Shown: positions 24,642 through 37,438 of the stretch, in pieces
How the letters are laid out: each line of letters starts with the position of its first letter
Numbering within the stretch: the stretch's first letter is position 1
Assembly: GCF_022201045.2 (NCBI RefSeq)
Contig: NC_068557.1
Coordinates: 31,287,501 to 31,351,500, forward strand
DNA length: 64,000 nt
DNA from: Citrus sinensis
Taxonomy: Eukaryota; Streptophyta; Magnoliopsida; Sapindales; Rutaceae
Direction: 5' to 3'
Notes under the pieces: generated by a model
What the model was told of the DNA's origin: nothing
Seen by the model: the letters and a program-made list of their open reading frames with translations, nothing else
The model's database searches: none
Position numbers and translations under genes: made by a program

Positions 24642-25569
24642 TTCCTCTCGTGGCTTCTGCTTTTTTGTTTCCGGCTCTTATTTTGCCTCGGGACTATGAG
24701 AGGGAAATATATCCCTCTTTATCTTGTGGGTCGGGTCTGTCAAGCGGTTCGGGCGGTGCACTTTTTAGTTTACGCTTTGTCGATGTTTTGTCGTTACTTT
24801 AGTTCTCTTCAAAATGTATTAAACGCTAAAACATTTATGGGAAGATACCCCTTTAATTCTCTTTAATTTTAATTTCATCAATAAAAATTTCTCGGATCTC
24901 TCTATACTTACTTTTTGTTCCCATTGTATACGTTATTTCTGAGAATTGTTTCTTATCTTTAAATCAGTAACTAGTCCTCTAAAATAATTTTCTTGAAAGC
25001 CATAAAGCTACAACGTGTGATAAACACATTTTAATTTCTTAAATAAATCTTGAGGATGATCCATAGCAACCACTGGTAACTGGACCCTTTGAGAATGATA
25101 TTGGGCAAGCACAACAATGAACATATGAAGAAAAATAAATAATTTGAAAATTAAACTGGCCAAAGAACATTATTAGGGCCCCCGGCCGCGACTAAGTTAC
25201 CCCGGTTTTGTCGGCTTCTTGTGGCATCGTTGGATTTATAGGGACAAAATCAAACGGCTGGTATGAGCCAAGGAACATTATGGAGTGCGTTAATTTTTTT
25301 ATTTTTTGGGGGAAAAATGCATTGTGAAGTTTCTCTTTGTTCATAATAATTATGTTAGATTTATTCTAATTTATTTCCCATCAAAATTCTTTAACATAAA
25401 GTGTTTCCAAAGTGCAATAATTCTTTAACATAAAATTCATAATGCAATCCATTTAGAAGCAGACATTACACACAACAGGCCCGGGACACAAATATCATAT
25501 GGAACCCCAAAAGTCATTCCACATAAGAGATCTCTTATTGCCAAACAGCTAGCATTCGTAGAATTTTGC
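24642..25569. other. eIF4E leader/promoter and spacer
   Basis: The first part is the minus-strand leader of eIF4E. A TATA-like AAATATATCC (24705-24714, plus-strand reading) lies about 65 bases upstream of the start codon. The rest is AT-rich spacer with no exon seen. Confidence 0.4.
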
Positions 25570-27542
25570 TCAGCTGCCTCTACTATTATCAATTTTCATG
25601 CACTCGAGGTATGATTTTTCATTGAGCTTATGGGAGAAGAAGGTTTTGACGAATTCTTCCATCCCTACTCTTATAAATAATGGTGGATTCTCAGGGCTTA
25701 TGAGGCTGGTTGCTGGTCCAACTTGTGCATCAAATTTGGGGCTGACGAAAAAGGCAATGGAGATCCTCTCTTTCACTGAATTGACTGTTGCCCTGTGCTC
25801 GACGCTGCGATAAACTCCGTTGCTCATAATCTGTAAATTTAAATTAATCACATATAATGTGATTAGAGAAATAGAATACAACTTGCACCACGTTGACATT
25901 TAAATTAGTAATAAAATAATACATCATATACAATACACTCAATTTGTGTACGGATGGTATATAATATAAATTGATAAGAAATTAACGATAAAAACAAAAA
26001 CAAAAAAAAAAAAGTTTGATATATTGGAATTAATAAATACTATATGTCGCTAGTAACATATATGACAGGTGTAGTTTCATTTGATGGATGGGATGGGATG
26101 TACATGAACGCATACAGATAGTGGCGGAACTAGTCGGGCGAAAAGAAGAACAACAAAATTCAATAAGCAATAATAAAAAATCTACAAAAGCAAGGGCCTA
26201 AAATTAAAGTTTAAAAGAAGTAGACTAAAAGTTTCAATGGACACGTTTTTTTTTTTAAAGAAAAAAGAAAAAAATTTGACATACATACCATCGAGGCTCA
26301 AACCAATTGGACCTAAAGTGAAACGTGAATGCGCACACAATTCTTAAACCAGGAATTTGGTTATAATATTAATTTGTCCTGTCTGGAGCAAATAGGAATG
26401 GAGAAAAATTGAAACTGACAAATGAATAAAGTAATTTACCTCAAGAATATCACCGACATTGACAAGAAGAGCATCGGGGAGGATGTGAGCAGGAATCCAG
26501 ACCCCATCTTTTTTAATCTCAAGACCATCAACTCCATTAACTTGGTGAAGGATAGTGATGCCACTGGCATCAGAGTGAGGTGCAAGCCCCATAACCTGAC
26601 CCGGTGTCGGGCATGGAGGATAGTAAGCCATCCTCACCGATTGCCTCCCATCTTCAAACATTTCTTCCATTTCTTTGGCGTCCATCTTCAGAGCCTTTCC
26701 CATCGCTCCAAGAAGTTCCATGGAAAGTTTTTGTAATTCCTGGACGTATGACTCTAAAGTTTTCCTGCATATGTCGATTATTAACGAACTAATTAATTAA
26801 TCTCTGTTAAATTGATTAATTAGCTGGCTAGCTAGCTAGTGAGAGAGAATTATATTAACCTTAAGGATGGAGGGAGCTCTGGAAATAGGTGTGATTTCCT
26901 TTGATGAAGTGGGTTTGTTACCGTATAGAACCTGTCTCCCCAATCAAGTATTCCATCTGATCCGGCCACGCTTCCGTAGCCTTCAGCATCACCTGGCTTT
27001 CTCTGGTATCTCATTTTCTCTTCTATTGGAAGCTTGTAAAATTCAACCATATCATGCTTCAGCTTTTCCAGCAGTGAAGACCCAATTCCATGGTTCACCA
27101 ACTAGAATACGTACGAACATATATACATACAAAAATCATAACGTGCTGTAAATATATAGTTAATAAGATTCGGCTGTTTTTTTTTTTTTTTGGTTAATAA
27201 TTATTTATTTGTGCTTTTACTTTTATTTTTACAAAAAAAAATTATATCTATTACCTGAAAGATGCCCCATTCTTTGCAAATAGCACGTAAGTTGTCCAGT
27301 TGAGAGTTTGTGTCTTCCTCGGAAAGCAAACATTCCAGGTCAATAGTAGGAACTGGGATGGAGGGAAAGTGATGGGTTCCTCCATTCGAGAAGTTTGGTG
27401 GCTCTTGATCTGCACGAAGGAAGCACTGCGGCACCGTGAGCTTATCGGGGTTTTTTATCATCAGTTCCTGAACACTTGGTATGGAGGATTCTGAGCCTTC
27501 AAGACCTGCAGCTGACTCTGAAGATGATGCCATATCATTCAC
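25570..27542 (-). CDS. 2-oxoglutarate/Fe(II)-dependent dioxygenase, SRG1-like (tandem copy 1)
   Basis: Four exons (27255-27542, 26860-27101, 26440-26764, 25570-25830) join in frame into 371 aa. Plant enzymes of this class use oxygen and 2-oxoglutarate to hydroxylate, demethylate or desaturate small molecules in the cytosol. The N-terminal DIOX_N part includes IPSVQELM, CKEWGIFQLVNHG and DWGDRFY. The catalytic jelly-roll follows MAYYPPCP. Iron ligands are H240 and D242 (PHSDAS) and H297 (SVEHRA); the 2-oxoglutarate pair is R307 and S309 (RISIAFF). All are present, so the enzyme should be active. Its close relative at 32840-35234 has the same exon phases and the same strand, showing tandem duplication. 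SRG1, codeine demethylase and norcoclaurine synthase-like proteins share this fold, and the substrate cannot be read from sequence. Two in-frame ATGs (27542, 27533) are possible starts. Confidence 0.92.
26117..26270 (+). mobile_element. hAT terminus remnant in dioxygenase intron 3
   Basis: AGTGGCGGAACTAG matches the CAGTGGCGGA terminus of the element at 8849-10009. It lies between exons 3 and 4 of the dioxygenase at 25570-27542. The opposite end was not found, so this is a truncated or heavily decayed insertion; the right limit is nominal. Confidence 0.4.
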
Positions 27543-27594
27543 AGAATTCGGTGCTTCCGAATTATTTATTAGGAAATCTAATCGAGGAGGTTTT

Positions 27595-27602
27595 AATATA
27601 TA
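27595..27602 (-). promoter_or_regulatory. Candidate TATA box of dioxygenase copy 1
   Basis: TATATATT on the minus strand, about 55 bases upstream of the first ATG (27542). Position and sequence fit a TATA element. The region is AT-rich, so chance is possible. Confidence 0.4.
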
Positions 27603-27860
27603 TGCACAGTTTTAAAAACTAAATCTTCTAACATATTTGAGAGTAATCAAGAATTACACGCACCCATATATATATACACACTCACACACAGAGACTTTGA
27701 TTTTTATTAATTATAAAATTAAATAAAAATAAATTTTACAGTGCCCGCTGAGGATGCTCTCCTGAGGCAAGTACAAAATGGAAACATAAGCGGAGAATTT
27801 TATTAAAAAAGAAAAAAAGAAATTGAAGCTAGCCCAAGAAGTGTATTTTTTTAAGTAAAT

Positions 27861-28131
27861 TAGGGTGCACAAATAATCTAATTCAATCCAATTCAAAATA
27901 TTCGGATATGAATCAAATGTGGATGAATAATCTAACCCAATCGAGTTGAATTTTAGTGGACTCAATTGGATCGAATCGTGGTCAGATTGAGTCAAATCTG
28001 ATATGATCCAATCTGAACTGATAGCAAATATATGTTGAGTTTGGATTACTTTTTTTTTTTTAAATCTAATTAACCCAAAATTTGATCGAGTTTATTCGAA
28101 TCCAATCCGAACTTGAATTAGCCCACCCCTA
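27861..28131. mobile_element. Short hAT-like MITE
   Basis: The left end TAGGGTGCACAAAT and right end GCCCACCCCTA form the TAGGGGTG-type inverted terminus common in plant hAT elements. Flanking 8-mers AAGTAAAT and ATCTAAAT match at 6 of 8. Internal sequence folds back (CCAATTCAAAATATTCGGAT against AATCCGAACTTGAATT). It is 271 bp and non-coding. Confidence 0.6.
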
Positions 28132-30328
28132 ATCTAAATTACACAAATATATGCATAAGCCCAACAGAAATTCATAACTAAAACTCAACATAATACAAAC
28201 TCATAAATAAAGTGCATCACAGAAAATTAGTTAAAATAAACTCCAACAATAGCATAAGGAGAATCAAATCTTCCACCAAAAGGGAAATTAATTTTAATTT
28301 TAGTAGTCAATTTTTTTAGGGTTACCAATCATAAGTGCTCCGGACTTTTTGCTCCTTTTTCTTATTCCTTTTAATTTAATAAACATTTCCTTCCTTTAGT
28401 AGGTTCACTTAAACAAAATAATGTTGTCTTATAAGAAGAGTGAATTAAGATTGTTAAATTAAAATAAATATCTAATGTACGTAGTATGAAACATCAACGC
28501 TGAATGAACAGGCCCCCCGAATGACCAGAAAGGGAAAAAAAAAAAAAAAAGGCATGACGGATAGACCAATCAAATTATAATAAAAATTTTCATTATCTCT
28601 TTCAAAAATCTATGGGCGAAAACCAGAGTGTGGAAAGTTTTGAATCTAATTAGTTGTATCAATTTTATAGAAAGAAACGCAGTAAAAAAAACTACCCACT
28701 TGTTTCCAAGAATATCAAAAAGACGTTTGAAAAAAAAATTATACATTGAACGAGTTGAGATCACGTGAAGGATGACATTTTCTCCCAAGCTTGTTATCAA
28801 GTCAAAGAAATGCAATCCTATTCTAAAGGCAGTACAAGTGACTGAGCTAAAAACGTGCCTAATTCGAAGCGGATATTTTTAAAGTTAATAAAGTTATTTT
28901 ATGTGGTTTGACTATTTTGCACCAATTGTTTTTTACTAGCCGGACGAGCCACGTCTATGATAGCATTGATTATTCCTCTTGCTTGCAGAGAAAACATATA
29001 AACAAGTTTTTTTTCCCTTGATTAATAATATTTAGCACAGCGTTGCTTTAATAAAATGTTATATGAAATTAATTTGGACAAAGATTGAATTAGAAAGGTC
29101 TATCTGACCATGTAGATCTAAAAGTTTAGTTATATTAGGCTGCTTCAGCCAGCTAAGTAATGTTTTCTTTTTTAAGCATATTTTTACTTTAAATAATACA
29201 AAGAGCGGTGACTATTTAAAATCCTAACGAGTGAGCAAGTTAGAGTGAAAAATGCATAATAAATTATGTACATACTCTGTGTTTTTTATGTTTTAATTTT
29301 CTGCACTTTTATTTAATGCTCGTCTATGTACGAGGTTCATGTGAGATTTTATGTTTAAAATTTGAGATTAAGTTAATATGGTTTTAAGAAATTATTTCAC
29401 CTAAACTAAATGATGGAAATGTTTGGGATTAGAGTAATGTTAGAGACTCCAATAGTTAAGTTCTAACTTGAGTCTCGGTATAACATTTATCTATTGGATA
29501 GTAGAAAATTAAATTTATTAGTTATGAGATTTGTTATGCAATAGATGAATATAGGACTCATCTGTTTGGATTATAATTGTTGTGGAATTCATAAGTAATT
29601 TTAAGAAGTTAATTAAAATTTTATTTTAGTGACTTGTAAGATTTGAAATTAAGGTTTAAGCCTCAGAAAAGTAAATCCATAAACTATCTATTTTCATTCC
29701 AAACTCAATCCACTAACAGAAAAGTAAATCTAAATAATTTACCACTAAAAGTTTAGTTCGTTAAAATTTAGAAGGAAAAATACGAAATCTTCGTGTATGT
29801 ATTGGCGCTCATCATCAGTACAATTGTTATTATATTTCTTTTCGAAATTCATAAAACCAAAAGTATTGTCGCACACAGAATGAAGTTTTTTCATCGAGAA
29901 CGGAAGTAAAAACATGGCGAAGGAGAGAAGGAGAAGCAAGGAAAATAATAATAATAATAAACAAAGCATGACATAACATAAAGATTGGAACTCAAGAAGG
30001 CAAAAGCGTTTAGACTTCAAATATTGTTTTGATACTTCTTCTATCATGTGGGCTTGGAAGAAATAAAACTCCATCAAAATGTTTTTCCCATACAATAACT
30101 ATTCTAATCTTCTTTGATTCTTTGACAATTATTATTATTAGCGTCGAGATTATAACTTTCCTCTTGTAAATTAAGAATATTAAAAAAGCAACTGTAAATC
30201 AAATTCTCAAACTTCATTGATCTTTTCAGAATAGTTATCAGAAAGATTAGATTACTTTTAAATCCTTCGAAAAACTAACTAAAATCAAAGGTAACAAGCC
30301 AAGTGCAGAAAAAATGTTGATCATATAA
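28132..30328. other. Spacer between the two minus-strand dioxygenases
   Basis: AT-rich, with A and T runs. I found no exon, dioxygenase fragment or clear transposon end. Confidence 0.4.
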
Positions 30329-31440
30329 TAGGGATGGCAATGGAGCATATACGGATTGGATCTACTCTGCTTCAGATCCAGATTTATAATAAAAATTAAG
30401 ATCTGTAGCTACTTCAAATCCGTCATAGATCTATATTTTTGCTCCATATCTAGATCTGAAACAAAAAATAAATATCCATGTCTGCTCCAAATCTAAAAAG
30501 AAAAATTAAAATATAAATTTGCTCCTAGATCCGTCATGAATTCGAAATCTCAATAATAAGAGATCAATAATTTTTTAGAAAGAAAATTTAAGACTAAAAT
30601 GCATTGGTAACAATTAAATTATATAATTTGTATCAAAATAAACAAATAAGAAAGATAATAAAATATCCATCAAAAGTAATTGCAGGAATAAGATCATTAT
30701 AATATTCTAATGTCTCATTTACCATCCTGATATCCACGGCACACCATCATTATTCTTATATCATTAAATAATAACATATAAGTTAAAAATTATTTATTAT
30801 ATTCAGTACTTTATTATTTTCATTATGATCATATTTAACTAAATATATGATTAACATAATTATTTTATAGTTGATAGCCACCGCTGATTAATGATTATAC
30901 AAAATAAATAAGATTATGAGAAAATGATAGGAAAAAAAAAACTCAACTCTATAGATTTTCCTAATAATTAAAGGACTGATCCAAGCATTCAAATGAAGTG
31001 GAGAAGCAAGAGTAGACTAAAGAGAAAAAATGAGACTAAATTATAGAGTGAAAAAATAAAAAATAAAAATTAAGGCAGGCCATCCTAGTTTTATTTTACA
31101 CTTGATAACTTTTTATCTTATTATCATTTAAATACCTTTAAGTTTTAAGATTTTTAAATACATTCTAATGAATAAATTTTATCTTAAATACATTCTAATG
31201 AATAAATTTTATTATCATTTATAATTACATAATTGTTAAAGAAAATTTAAAATAAAATTACTTTAATTTGTGAGTGGATATGGATATGGATCTAGATATT
31301 AAGAAAAATCCGAACTTGCTCTAGATCCGTCTTAGATCCACGCATCGATATCTAAATTTATTTTAATCTGACCCAAATATGATCCAATTGGATTTGGATC
31401 ACGTGAATCTTGAGTCAGATCTGAGCCATTACCATCCCTA
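30329..31440. mobile_element. Non-autonomous hAT-type element
   Basis: A 1112-bp element with inverted ends TAGGGATGGCAATGG and CCATTACCATCCCTA. Flanking 8-mers TCATATAA (30321-30328) and TCATATAT (31441-31448) match at 7 of 8, consistent with an old hAT target duplication. Subterminal GGATCTA/AGATCC-type repeats cluster at both ends. No transposase frame is present. A short tandem duplication lies at about 31155-31212. Confidence 0.78.
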
Positions 31441-31448
31441 TCATATAT

Positions 31449-32839
31449 ACGAATAATAATTCTTACCAATAAAATCACTTTCAGGATGTAACAATAATCG
31501 ATATCTTTGATTAAGTTCAGCTTTCTTTAATTTGAAAACCCGCTAATGTTGTGCTAATTAATTAGCATCCACATACAGTCCACTTGTTTGCATATAAGTT
31601 TTCCAAATATAATACAATCAGCCGAACCAACCAGCCAAAGAAACAAAATTCAGTAACTCAAGCGAAATACTTTTGTTCAAGTGAAACGTCTTGTGCAGAG
31701 TTTACAGTAGAAAGGAGAAGAAAGAGAAAAATATTTTTTTTATAGAGAAAATATGAGATTTAAACTAGAGTAATTTTGATATGCTTACAAAAACTAGGAT
31801 ACACAAAAATGACTGCCATGTGTTTGATAATTATTAACTTTTATTCCCATCATTATTGAGGTGATTTCACAATAAAATGAATGAATGGTAAATTAAAAAA
31901 TTTGCACTCAGACTTTGGAAGTTAAATCTTATTCTTTAAACCAAAGGGTAGGTCACGTTAAGAAAATCTGTATCCCAAAACTTGGGATAAATTTCACATT
32001 TCACATTAAGTGTTAACTTAAAATTTTTAAATTAATCTTATTCACGTACAAAATTACTTATTTTAAGTGTTAAATAAAGAAAGTTAACGTGTTAAAACAT
32101 CCAAATCATTGAAAATTGTAAGTGATACTAAGCACTGAACGGTGAAACAAACAGCCCCTAGGTTTCATCAAAAGGAAAGGGAGGGAAGTAAAATTTTTTC
32201 TACTCTTCTTCACATAGTTGGTGAACAGAAGTTAGAAAATATTTTTGGACAAAACTGACTCACAGATCATCATCAACGACATCCTATACACAATTTGCGG
32301 GCTGAAAATTGCTCTAGTTTTGATTTTCCATTAAACTTACGAGGATGAGCAGTAAAACATATGAAGAGAAAGTTAAGTAGATGTTTACTAATTAGATAAA
32401 GTTTATCATGGAAACAAACTAAGTAGATGTCACTAGACTCTGGACAAAATGTAATGTTTTCAATTATTTAATGAAGTTTATTTAGAAGAGGGGTTTAATT
32501 AAGAGGATAATAGAGGGGTGCTGTTAGTACTTTAGTAGCATCACTCCGTAGAAAATTATAGTTGAGAAAACAAATTGTTTACTCTCATTACACAAACACA
32601 AATCCACTTTTATTCTTAGTCTCGTCGAGAAAATATTACACGATATCAAAGATCAAACAAACAATTACATACTGACATGCATGGGCCGATTTATTTTTCT
32701 GCAGAGTCCATGTAGAAGCAGACCGAAATACAAACCCGTGATACAAATATCAAACAGCACACCATAAACTATATGAAAAACACATAGGATCGTTTTATTG
32801 CCAAAAGTATTATTATTGTTGTTGTCACGTGTCTCTTGT
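31449..32839. other. Spacer downstream of dioxygenase copy 2
   Basis: AT-rich sequence without recognisable exons. It should contain the 3' UTR of the minus-strand gene that ends at 32840. Confidence 0.4.
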
Positions 32840-35234
32840 TCAGCTGCCTTCAGCATTCTCAATTTTCATGTACTCGAGGTGTGATTTTCCATTGAGCTTA
32901 CGAGAGAAGAAGGTTTTGACATATTCCTCCATCAATACTCTTCGGAACAAGGGTGGATTATCAGGATTTATGAGGCTGGTTAAAGGACCAACCTGAGCAT
33001 CGAATTTGGGACCGACAAAAAATGCAATGGAGATCCTTTCCTTAACAGAGTTCACTGTTGCCCTGTGCTCCACGCTACGATAAACCCCGTTGCTCATAAT
33101 CTGTAGAGTCAACTAAGCACATATTAATCAAATATTGATATCACACACGCACACACATATACAGATACGACTTTTCCATGTCTGCGTGGTGTATGTTCTA
33201 TTTTATCTCTTTAAATAATATATATACATATAGACATATGGTTTAATAGTATTATGCCATTATAATAGTAAATCATATAATTTAATAGCTTTCCTAGACT
33301 TTATAAATCCAAGATCTACACACACATGTAGTGCTTACATATATATGTATAGTTGTGGATGCTTTCATTTTTTTTAATGCGGACACGTTGTTAAACCATT
33401 CAGTTTAATAGTAAATCCGACTCCATTAAACCACATAGTTTAAAAAGTATGTCCACATGAAAAAAGAATAAAGACAACCGCAAATAAATAAGGAAGAAAA
33501 AAAAAGTTTCAAAATGATAGTTAAATTTCCAATAAAAAATGAAGGATATATAAATTTCAAAATATATACCATGTTTTCTTTTGTTAATTATCTTCTTAAT
33601 CTTCATTTTTTCTTAGTTTGGGACAAAAGAATAATAATACAAAACTCACTAACCTCTAGAATATCTCCTACATTCACGACAAGAGCATTAGGGAGGATTC
33701 TGGCAGGAATCCAAACCCCATCTTTTTTAATCTCAAGACCATCAACTCCATTAACTTGGTGAAGAATAGTGATAGCAGTAGCGTCTGAGTGAGGTGTAAG
33801 CCCCATTACCACCTCTGGTTTTGGGCATGGAGGATAGTAATTCATCCTCACCGATTGCATCCCGTCTTCAAAGATTTCTTCAATCTCTTTGGACTCTATA
33901 TTTAGTGCCTTTCCCATCACTAATCCAAGAAGTTTCAATGCAAATTTTTGTAACTCCAGGAAGTAAGACTCTAAGGTTTTCCTGCATATATATTCATGTA
34001 GATTTAAAAAAAAAAAATCTTATCAGGGGTCATCATGATGCCTAATCATTATGTTTAAATTAAGAATAACTCCATTGTAGTCAGTGGTGAAACTAGCATT
34101 TCGGTTCAACTAGGGCTAAAATAAAGAAATCACAAACTTTAAGCTTCCGTGGTTGATCAAGAATTAATAGTTAAATTGTCGAGCTACAGTCTCCAAAATC
34201 TTTTCCCATTGTTCTCATATCTACCACCGAGAAGGCAATCAAAGTGGCAAATTTATAGGTCAATTTGGGTTTGTGTTGTCCTAGTTTTTAATTGGTTTGA
34301 CAAGCGTCCAAAATTTCAAACTAGACCGCAACATAGGTTCATACATGAATATAATATAGATTGTTACAGATAAGTGTATATGATATAATGAAAGTATTAT
34401 AGAGGGAACGGAAGGACGAAAGAGAGAGGGAGAATTAAACCTTAAGGATGAAGGGAGCTCTGGGAGGTGTGATTTCCTTCTCTGGATAGGGTTGGTTATC
34501 ATATAAACCCTGTCACCCCAGTCCAGTTTTCCATCAGAACGGGCCACGGCTCCATATCCTTCGACATCACCTGGCTTTATTTTGTATTTCATTTTCTCTT
34601 CCATTGGAAGCTCATAAAATTCAAGCATGTCATGCTTCAGCTTTGCCAGAAGCGAAGAGCTAACTCCATGGTTCACCAACTACATCATGAACATAACAAA
34701 ACATAATAAGACAACCAGTTAGGAGGTTTTTTCAAATATTAATAATACTCGTGCACTTTTTAACGCTATATATTGTTAATTATTTGAACTTTTTGTTTTG
34801 AGCGTGTTCCAATATTTCTTGAAACTTCTTTTGAAGAAATAATAGATATATAAAACAATTACCAATTTGTACGACCTGTCCTTCAAAATCAGAACCAAAA
34901 AAAAAAAACTGTTCATCATATAGATTCATCACGTCCAAATAAGTAAGAAGAAATAATTATAAAAATTTATACTAACCTGAAAGATGCCCCATTCTTTGCA
35001 AATTGCATGCAACTTCTCCAGTTGAAATTCTTTGTCTTCCTTGGAAAGCAAACTTTCTAGGTCAAAAGTAGGGATCGAGGCTGGGACATGGGTTCCATTC
35101 AAGGGATTTGGAGGCTCTTGATCTAAACGAAGGTAGCTCTCTGGCACAGTGATCTTATGGTTTTTCATGAGTTCCTTAACGCTAAGTACGGACGATTCTG
35201 AGCTTTCAAGAGCTGCAGACTCTGAAGATGCCAT
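32840..35234 (-). CDS. 2-oxoglutarate/Fe(II)-dependent dioxygenase, SRG1-like (tandem copy 2)
   Basis: Four exons (34977-35234, 34441-34679, 33654-33981, 32840-33100) join in frame into 361 aa. It is clearly the closest relative of the gene at 25570-27542: shared blocks include CKEWGIFQ, LVNHG, ILHQVNGVDGLEIKKDGVWI and NGVYRSVEHRATVNSVKERI. Iron ligands H230, D232 (PHSDAT) and H287, and the 2-oxoglutarate pair R297 and S299, are intact. It differs from copy 1 by a shorter N-terminus, one residue fewer before the end of exon 2 and one residue more in exon 3 (LGLVMGKAL against LGAMGKAL). The start at 35234 was chosen because a TATAAATA lies 35 bases upstream; an upstream in-frame extension to 35369 would cross that box. 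The substrate is unknown. Confidence 0.92.
34082..34145 (+). mobile_element. hAT terminus remnant in dioxygenase intron 2
   Basis: CAGTGGTGAAACTAGC resembles the CAGTGGCGGA hAT terminus seen at 8849-10009 and 26117. It sits between exons 2 and 3 of copy 2. No partner end or target duplication was found, and the right limit is nominal. Confidence 0.35.
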
Positions 35235-35268
35235 GTTATTCTGGTGAATTGCAACAACGTGAGTAAGG

Positions 35269-35276
35269 TATTTATA
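35269..35276 (-). promoter_or_regulatory. TATA box of dioxygenase copy 2
   Basis: A consensus TATAAATA on the minus strand ends 35 bases before the chosen ATG, in the sequence GGGTGTATAAATACC. The GC-bounded setting makes it more convincing than the other TATA-like strings here. Confidence 0.65.
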
Positions 35277-35369
35277 CACCCGGCCAGAAGTCAGAACAAA
35301 TGAGGAATAGTTTATTTTTTTTCGAAATAATTGTGAAATGAATGTAAAATTAACAATTAACAAGGGCAC

Positions 35370-36845
35370 TACTAGAAAAAGCTTTGAAATTGAAGAACAC
35401 TAATGGAATATTATGTGGCACTGACGGTCATTAACAGACACTTGCAATAATATCACGTTCACCCTACACTTGTTGTCACTATTTTCATGCAGCAGATCTG
35501 ATTGACATCTATCTACCTTCTGTCTATGCATGCGCAATAATGCAAACTTCGTTTTCTTGACACTATACATATCATATATAATATTATTTACCTACCTTCT
35601 GTGTACTTATTGTTCAAGTTTCAGACTTTTCTAAATTATATCAGGGAGATCTTTTGAAATACAGTTTTTAAATCTAAAGGTTAAAAATACACGAAAACAA
35701 TTTTAAAAAAAAAAAAAGGAAGAAGAAGTTAATTTTCTATTTCTATTTCAAAACTTAACCACCAACCATTTGCAGCATCTTCAGGAGATAGAAGGTATAA
35801 TCCCCATTTTAGTTTCTATTTTCAGAATTAATCTCAAAATTAATTAATTAAAAGTTCATCTCAATGGTATTTATCATTTTAACATGTAAAAATTACTATC
35901 TATCCAAAGAATAATATCATCATATGTCATTTCATTTAGAATACATTTTTTAAAAGATAAATTTGGTATGTTAATATTAACTAAAAATAGTACAACATTA
36001 GAAGTTTTATAGGCTCAAAATCATCATACATATAATATACTGCCCTGTGTTTTCGAATATGTATAAACATATTGAGATTTATCTTTTCATGGAGAGAAAC
36101 ACAAGCACCAACTGATAGTAGTGATGATGATGATGATGGACGGTCTAATCGAATGATATAAATGTTTTGTCATCTCTATTGATCAGAAGGAAAAAAAAAA
36201 TGGAAGTACTGGTAGGATTCAGATACTCTTTTTTCTTTTTTTCTTTTTTCCTTTTTCTATTGTTTACAGGAGAAATTAGGACAAGTGATAGTTAAGTCTT
36301 TCAAGAACTAAGATTTTATCCATCTTTTTTGTTCTTTTTAAATACCAAAACTTTTTTTTTTTTGTGACCAACTAAATACTTAATACTAACAAATGTTAAC
36401 TCTAAAATCCCCAAATTCTGTTATTTCTTCTTCATACGGTTTGAAAAAAAAAAAAAAACCTCATATTTCTCTTCACACAAGTAAACTCTCATAACATGTA
36501 AATTTCTTTTCTTTCCCTTTTTGATATAAATTCCTCTTTCTCTTATTTTGTATTTGATTTTCGTACTCAAACGATTATCACAATTTGATTAAATCAAAGC
36601 AAAATAAAAATATTAGTTATATGTAAATAAAGTTATTTGTTTGTTATAGTTTTGATCTTCTTTGACATTGTCTTATTTATCTTTTTTCAGTTCTCAGAAC
36701 ACAAAAGAAAATACGGGCACATAAAATTTGCTTGTGGTGAAACATTATCAAATCTTATCCTCTGTTAGTTATCTTTTGAACGACTGAATATTATTAAATA
36801 ATAAATAGAACTTAGCTTAACATATCCTTCGCCTTAGCACGACTG
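35370..36845. other. Spacer upstream of dioxygenase copy 2
   Basis: AT-rich spacer with poly-A and poly-T runs and a GATGAT microsatellite near 36121-36139. No gene was seen. Confidence 0.4.
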
Positions 36846-37438
36846 TAGGGATGGCAAAATCCTCCATGGGTTTGGGTCCCATGGAGCCCCACCTCAAATG
36901 GGAAAAATTTTGAATAATTTTTGGAGAATGGGGTGGAGAGTGGGGGAAAAATAATCCCGAAATTCTTAATGGGGTGGGGTTTGGTTTTGCACTGTCCCCA
37001 CCCCACCCCACCCCACCCCCACCCCCACCCATTATATATAAATATGTTTTTAATTCTTATTTAATAATTTTTATTTTATCAACTATAATGTCAATTAATA
37101 ATTTTTTTAATTTTTATGTAATATAAACATGATATGAATAAAAGAAAACTTTACAATATTTTTCAACTCTGAAACATTATTATATTTTCTTTTCTCCTTT
37201 AAGGTGCTACTCTCTTTAAATATTTTTCACTTTTAATATCATTTTAACATATTGTTTCAAATTTTTAGAGATTTTTTTAAAAAAATTTAAATACTTTATA
37301 ATATGATGATGATTTTATTTTAAATCATTCCCCACATGGGAATTCCTCATCCCCGCTCCACTAAATTTATTAAAAAATAGAGGCATAAATTTCTAACGGA
37401 ATGAGGATGGGGATGGGGAGGCCTCATTGCCATCTCTA
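36846..37438. mobile_element. Non-autonomous hAT-type element with G/C-rich core
   Basis: A 593-bp element with ends TAGGGATGGCAA and TTGCCATCTCTA. Flanking 8-mers CACGACTG (36838-36845) and CACGCCTG (37439-37446) match at 7 of 8. Inside both ends lie GGGG-rich blocks (ATGGGGTGGGG type), and the left part holds a long C-rich tract. There is no transposase. Confidence 0.8.
36995..37030 (-). repeat. G-rich tract with G-quadruplex potential
   Basis: On the minus strand this reads as seven runs of 3-5 G separated by single T residues. At least four runs of four or more G with one-base loops satisfy the usual quadruplex rule. It lies inside the hAT element at 36846-37438. Confidence 0.8.

Noticed and set aside
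35235-35369. 45-codon N-terminal extension of dioxygenase copy 2
   Set aside because: It would run through a consensus TATAAATA box. The relatives start at the MASS... position.
36812-37032. Minus-strand open frames rich in Gly, Pro and Lys
   Set aside because: They arise from the G/C-rich tract in a hAT-type element and have no protein-like sequence.
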